Shown here one piece after another: positions 26,767 through 31,261 of a stretch of 31,261 nt of DNA. Every line of letters begins with the position of its first letter. Within the stretch, counting starts at the first letter, position 1. Location of the stretch: NCBI GenBank assembly GCA_004114245.1, contig QZWS01000063.1, positions 1-31,261 on the forward strand, in the 5' to 3' direction. Source of the stretch: Zoopage sp. CT-All (taxonomy: Eukaryota > Zoopagomycota > Zoopagomycetes > Zoopagales > Zoopagaceae). The position numbers and the translations under genes are program-made. Below the pieces are notes generated by a model that was not told where the DNA came from, made no database searches, and saw nothing but the letters and a program-made list of their open reading frames with translations.

Positions 26767-28188
26767 CTACTCTGCCACTCGTTTCTCTACCAGCCTGTGG
26801 GAATAGTTCTCGGGGAGATTGACGCCTGCTGGGACGAGCACGCGGTCAATGATGTGCACGACTCCGTTCGCAGCCGGAATGTCGGTCACTATCCCGCGCG
26901 ATTCTCCCCGTTCCAGAACCAATTCGCGGCGCCCATGAGCTGTCACCGCTTCAACCGTTATGCTTTCATACTTGTCATGCGGCTGGCGACACTCGCTGCT
27001 CTTGAGATATGTATCCACGCGCAGTCGCTCATTCTCCGCCAAATCGTCTTGATACACCACCTCTCTGACCATGTGATACCTCACTACGCGCTCCAAAGCA
27101 TCTTTTCCGTCCGGCGAGAACAGGTACATCAAGGCGCGCGGACCGAGATGCCGCCATGCTTCATCGTCGGGCACGAACACCGAGATTCCCTTCTTTTCCT
27201 TCAGCTTATCGTCCAGGTCTGTGCGGCGCGCGGCCAAGGCAAAGATGGAAAATTTAGTCGGCAGGAGTTCCAGCAGCGTGTGGACAGACGCTGGTGGGAT
27301 CAGGAGGCTGTCAATGGCATACACTTTGCCATTTGTTCCCTCCAGTGCCGGGAGCGATACGCCGACGTGGAAGTTGAGAGAGATATGATGGCCGAATGTT
27401 GCCACTCGAATGCGCTGTGCCCCGTATCGAAGGGATTTTGGGGTGTATATGGTCTCAAGCGTGTGAGCTTTGCCCGACCCGGGGAGAGCAAGCGCGGTTG
27501 TTGTGATGTGGTAGCGGAGAAGGTCCACCATGGGGATGCGGATCCCTGGAATATTACCGTCGTCGCCGTCGCCGCCGTCGCCGCCGTCTCTTTTGCTCGT
27601 GTGCCGTGGTTTACCGACGGAACAGTTCCGCATTGCTTCCTGGAATGCGGCATCCGTCGGCGCAAAGATCGTCAGCGTGCGATCCGAATCGTCAAGGTCG
27701 CTGCTTAATTGCTCTTCGCGGTCGAGAAGGCGGGCAAAGCGTGTGAAGCGCGGGTCGGAGTGAAGTATTTCGAGCACTGTTCCAGAAGGAGGAGGCGGCG
27801 GTTCTGACTCCTCGGGCTTGCTCTCCAATATTGGCCCCTCGCAATCGTCGGTCCCAATCGTGGATGGCTGCCTTGGCTCTCTCTCCTGCTGCACCATCAC
27901 TACAGTCTCATTGAACGACATTTCTGGGTAGAACACATCGTTGACCTGCATCTTGACGACGAGCACATGTGGAAGTTCAAACGAGGGCGGGCGAGTTGGG
28001 CTTGCCAGCGATAAGCTGCCCGCACAGTCTGCGCCGCTATCCTCACCCAGCGCAAATGCATCGCCTGTGCCCGGCAGCTGAAACGAAAGCTGACGATGGG
28101 ACGAGTCGGACGAGGTGAGGCGCGACACGAGGAAGAGTGCGGCAGTGATCAGGCACGCAAGACCCGCGGTCTTGCCACAGGTCAACAT
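26767..28188 (-). CDS. Membrane-anchored protein with two fasciclin (FAS1) domains
   Basis: FAS1 domains mediate adhesion or extracellular and vacuolar functions. The 473-aa single-exon product has an N-terminal hydrophobic segment (about 7-22), a signal peptide or signal anchor. A low-complexity linker with PPPPPSGTV precedes the first FAS1 domain (about 133-300), recognised by LTIFAPTDAAFQ, LLRYHI and VYAIDSLLIPP. The second (about 305-455) shows ISVFVPDDEAWRHLG, VVRYHMVREVVY and NGVVHIIDRVLVPAG. The first domain carries an inserted Gly/Asp run (DGGDGGDGDDG) encoded by a GCC/GTC-rich tract. The layout resembles fungal Fas1-domain proteins of the wall or vacuole; substrate and partner are unknown. 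Confidence 0.88.
   Translation of the reverse strand: MLTCGKTAGLACLITAALFLVSRLTSSDSSHRQLSFQLPGTGDAFALGEDSGADCAGSLSLASPTRPPSFELPHVLVVKMQVNDVFYPEMSFNETVVMVQQEREPRQPSTIGTDDCEGPILESKPEESEPPPPPSGTVLEILHSDPRFTRFARLLDREEQLSSDLDDSDRTLTIFAPTDAAFQEAMRNCSVGKPRHTSKRDGGDGGDGDDGNIPGIRIPMVDLLRYHITTTALALPGSGKAHTLETIYTPKSLRYGAQRIRVATFGHHISLNFHVGVSLPALEGTNGKVYAIDSLLIPPASVHTLLELLPTKFSIFALAARRTDLDDKLKEKKGISVFVPDDEAWRHLGPRALMYLFSPDGKDALERVVRYHMVREVVYQDDLAENERLRVDTYLKSSECRQPHDKYESITVEAVTAHGRRELVLERGESRGIVTDIPAANGVVHIIDRVLVPAGVNLPENYSHRLVEKRVAE
27558..27588. repeat. GCC/GTC trinucleotide-rich tract in the fasciclin gene
   Basis: An imperfect triplet run (GTCGCCGCC-like on the plus strand) encodes the Gly/Asp insert of the first FAS1 domain. 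It may vary in length between strains. Confidence 0.7.
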
Positions 28189-28368
28189 GGTGCGGTTGCT
28201 CTAGGCTGGCTGGAGAATAGGGGAGCGCTGGTGGGTCTGGCGGCTCAAAGCCTCTTTAATAGCCGCAGAGCTTGCTGATTGTACACTGATTCATCGGGCT
28301 GATATGCCAGAGCAGCCTGGATGACCAGCTGTAATTTTTGTCAAATGCCCCAAACCACTGCCGCCGCC
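28189..28368. promoter_or_regulatory. Divergent intergenic region, fasciclin gene / COG1
   Basis: 180 bp between start codons. COG1 has further in-frame ATGs at 28321 and 28345, so the usable promoter may be shorter. No motif is recognised. Confidence 0.45.
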
Positions 28369-31094
28369 ATGTCCGCCAGTCTGGCCACCGTTGATGGCAT
28401 CTTCCGGAAATATCGGCTTGCCGAAGTGCGTGCTTTGCACCGCAGAACAAAGTCGCTTGCGTGTGGCATATTTGGCCAAGCGCTGATGTTGCTGGTAGGG
28501 AGGACGCCGCCAAGGCGCAGGCTGCCCTACTTGAGCACGTCTCGTGCGTCTATGCCCCCGCCCCTGCTCTATGCTGACACTGGAACGCCGCCGAGTAGGA
28601 AGAATTACTCGGAGCTTCTCAAGGTAGCAGATACGATCGAGCGAATGGAAGGGACAAGTTTGACCATGACAAATGCCGTTCAGCAGGCCGCAGACGTCCT
28701 CCACCCACTGCCTTGTTTGCCTGATTCTGAGCCACTTAACAGTGCCTCTGGTAGCTATCTGCCCATTAAAGGCGCCGTATAATGACCTACTGCGATTAGA
28801 TGCTGGCACTGGGCGATTTGCCATCGCGCTCCGGCTACGCATTCTGGTCGATGCTCCGGCTGCAGCAATTCTCGCCGCCAAAGAATACCGTTGTTTGGAT
28901 GCAGCAAAGATTGTTTTCTTGTTCGACCATGTTTTAAGCGATTCGTCGTTGCCAAAGGTGATCTTTACTGTCATACCTTTCGCTGATGTTGGAGCATGCA
29001 GGCGAACTACCTGAAGCATTTTGCGACTCAGAAGGAAATCGTAATAGTCGCTATTCGTTCTAGAATACGGAATTATCTTGGCAATATTACCGAACGAGTC
29101 ACCACGGATGACACAGAGGTATTGCCTAGATCCCGCACTCCTCACTCTATTTTCTTCCTTCCCCTTAGGCCACAAGCGATGCATTAATAGCTCTACTACT
29201 CCTGGAGCCGGATATCTCCCTTGAGAGCGCCTTAGCCTTGATATTGGCTAGCAGGTTCGAGGCGATCGAGCATCTTTTGCGTTCAAATGCCAGTGCTGAC
29301 GGTCCAGCCTGTTTATTGGCACTTCAAACGATGCTAAAAGCGGTGTACTGCACGCTATTGGACGTCGAAAAGGTTTTCGTACATGCACCAATGGCAACTT
29401 CCATTCAACAGCCACTTGCCGAAAATTTGGTCGACACAGCAGCACTTGTCATCGGAGAACAAACATTTGCCATTCTCGGACCTAACATATCCAGCGATGC
29501 CTTCGCCATCTCTTGGCCCGATATATCGAAGCGGATGGATCTCGCCTCAGAGACCGTCCAAGTCCTCGTCCAGTCCTGGATGGCGAGGATAAAGCAATTG
29601 TGTTCGGCTGCGGACAGCCCAATGATTTCATTGATGGCCAATCTTGCGGCCGATGAAATTGCTTCTCTCCGTGACAGTCTGATGCCATTATTTACGGCAG
29701 AGAGCGAAGCACTGGCTCGAAGAGCGCTTGATGACCCGCGTTACTCCAGCTGGGAAGACCTGTTGCGCCGGTCATTCAAGGCCGCCATTATTCGTCGAGC
29801 ATCGGTGATTTTTGCTGCAGATGATGACATCCTACTCAAGCTAGCTGCTGACGACGGTGACTCGAATTTTTCCTGAAAGGCAGGCTGACGCATGCTAGCC
29901 TTCGGTAGCACTCGACGTGGTGTCCAATCTAGTAGTCCTGAGTTCAGCCATTACTTCGTGCACGATTCGACTTTGAACGAGTCGTGGGTGGAGCGGTTGG
30001 CATCACGATGGTCGTCGACCCTGTCCAATGCGGTAAAGGAATTCAAGCGCGCTCTAGCAATTAACTGTGAATCATCTAAATCAACCAGTACACTGGATCA
30101 ATGGTATTTAGGCGAGGAAGGCACATCTGATATTGATTCAATTACTAGGGACTACGATGACATTCGAGTGGCATTTCAAGAGAGTGTTGAGCTATCGACG
30201 ACAGATTTCTCCGAACACATGATAGAAATGTTGAGCAGCACGAGAGATGCAACCAGCAAAAGTGCTGCACATACGTTCCCTACCGCTATTGATCAATGAC
30301 ATTAGACTTGCTGTGCGCTCGCGTGAGCGAGTTTGTGCTTCTCTGCATGCAAGCAAAGGCCATCGATGACGTCCAAGAGTTCATATATGGCGACCAGCCG
30401 ACTCTGGGTAACGATGGCAAAATTCGAAAGGCTTTAGCGACGGTGTTGTCATTGGCGTTGCGTCCGCGCCTTGACGAGATTCACTTTGTTGTTAAGGAGC
30501 TTATCAGGAAATGGGTCCTTGAATCTGGGCAAACAGTGGATGAACCGCCGCGTAAGGCTGTAGCGCCGCGAATGCTTTGGATTTTGCAGCAGGCGACGTT
30601 TGGACTGGACGCACTTGTGCCGCTCCAATCTCCTGGTGTAAGACTTGCCTTTGCCATGTTCGCCCATGCTACATAGTGTTGCGCTAGTCTATCAGGGAAG
30701 AAATCGCGACTATTCTCGTCGAAGAAGTTCATTCCGCGGTTTGTGAGCAGCCTGAGGCAACCAGAGCACAGCTTCAAGCCGACCTTATACTGCTTCGGCG
30801 GGTCTTGGATAACTCCCTCACCCAAGACGCAAGGACCATGTTTGATAAGATCGCACCCTGTCAGGACGACGACACCACTCCGGCCCGCCAAGCAGCCGAG
30901 ACGGCCTTCTCAGCTTGCTTCATCCCTCTTCTCGCATTTGCCTACAAGTATTCATACATTGTGCTGCGCAACAACATGACTGACCCAACGCCAGACCACA
31001 GCCAGCCCCGGCTCGCGCAAAAATCAGTCTGCTCACCAGCATTGTCCCCACATATCCGGAGCACACGCGGCTTCCGCTGCTTCCAGAAATATAG
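28369..31094 (+). CDS. COG1: COG1 subunit of the conserved oligomeric Golgi complex
   Basis: Cog1 is part of the COG tether for retrograde Golgi traffic. Ten exons (28369-28451, 28499-28543, 28599-28750, 28800-28957, 29002-29118, 29169-29856, 29899-30261, 30306-30637, 30688-30960, 31002-31094) join in phase to about 767 aa. The N-terminal signature reads FRKYRLAEVRALHRRTKED, LLEHVSKNYSELLKVADTI and then ALRLRILVDAPAA with CLDAAKIVFLFDHVL, all typical of Cog1. The middle is helical with few motifs. The last exon ends TRLPLLPEI, resembling the family's terminal RxxLLPL; it depends on a 41-bp intron (30961-31001) with an ACTGAC branch site. Without that splice the frame would end at 31101 in an unrelated tail. 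In-frame ATGs at 28345 and 28321 are alternative starts. Confidence 0.88.
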
Positions 31095-31261
31095 TATATA
31101 GCGGCGCGGGGCTGACGGCGTCGTAGAGGCTGCACAACCCACACAAAAGAGCTGGGGTGTTGACTGGTGTGCGAAGGCTGTATTTGGCCAGCGCTTTTTC
31201 ATTTTTCAGCAGAAAAGCCACAGCCAGCCGCCGCCGCCCGCCTCCAGCCCCATCCCGCCGC
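31095..31261. other. Downstream of COG1; window edge
   Basis: A minus-strand open frame runs from the window edge into the COG1 end, but it has no recognisable motif and no ATG inside the window. It may be the end of a convergent gene or chance. Confidence 0.35.

Noticed and set aside
31033-31221. Minus-strand frame at the right edge
   Set aside because: Overlaps the COG1 end, begins without an ATG and has no motif; cannot be supported from this window alone.

Overview
The window looks like nuclear DNA of a zoosporic, probably chytrid-like, early-diverging fungus. Most genes are broken by very short introns (about 39-55 bp, GT...AG, often with a CTGAC/CTAAC-like branch site). Gene spacing is extremely tight. 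The gene set is eukaryotic and includes families that yeasts have lost (TMEM94, NDUFAF6, a SMAP-type ArfGAP). The taxonomic placement is inference. No rRNA, tRNA, CRISPR or bacterial-type operon was seen.

Layout. 1-530: no gene. 531-1478: arginase (+). 1543-3233: DML1/Misato (-, 6 exons). 3359-4147: secreted eight-cysteine protein with DGEH repeats and a hydrophobic tail (+). 4270-5370: VTA1 (-, 5 exons). 5409-7820: KU70 (+, 9 exons). 7940-8488: second eight-cysteine secreted protein (-). 8489-9562: AT-rich gene-poor stretch. 9563-9940 and 10371-10730: two small secreted proteins of a 'MKSFA' family (-). 11153-12214: NDUFAF6 (+). 12520-16140: PRP5/DDX46 (-, 5 exons). 16179-18070: SMP3 (+, 5 exons). 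18107-21824: TMEM94-like P-type-ATPase relative (-, 10 exons, one apparent 1-nt frame break). 21866-22278: CKS1 (+, 3 exons). 22396-23832: unrecognised coiled-coil protein (-). 23848-24746: ArfGAP (-, 2 exons). 25349-25795: third MKSFA gene (+). 26388-26693: Elongin C (+). 26767-28188: two-domain fasciclin protein (-). 28369-31094: COG1 (+, 10 exons).

Most of the window is conserved housekeeping: DNA end joining (KU70), splicing (PRP5), GPI-anchor synthesis (SMP3), membrane traffic (VTA1, ArfGAP, COG1), cell cycle (CKS1), ubiquitin-ligase adaptor (Elongin C) and mitochondrial assembly (NDUFAF6, DML1). Three divergent pairs have start codons only 38, 38 and 41 bp apart.

The accessory material is more novel. 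One part is the pair of eight-cysteine, apparently surface-anchored proteins on either side of VTA1/KU70. The other is the MKSFA family, with near-identical leaders and UTRs but divergent mature parts. The MKSFA genes sit in dispersed inverted duplications, and in one copy about 160 bp of the downstream repeat is flipped relative to the other two.
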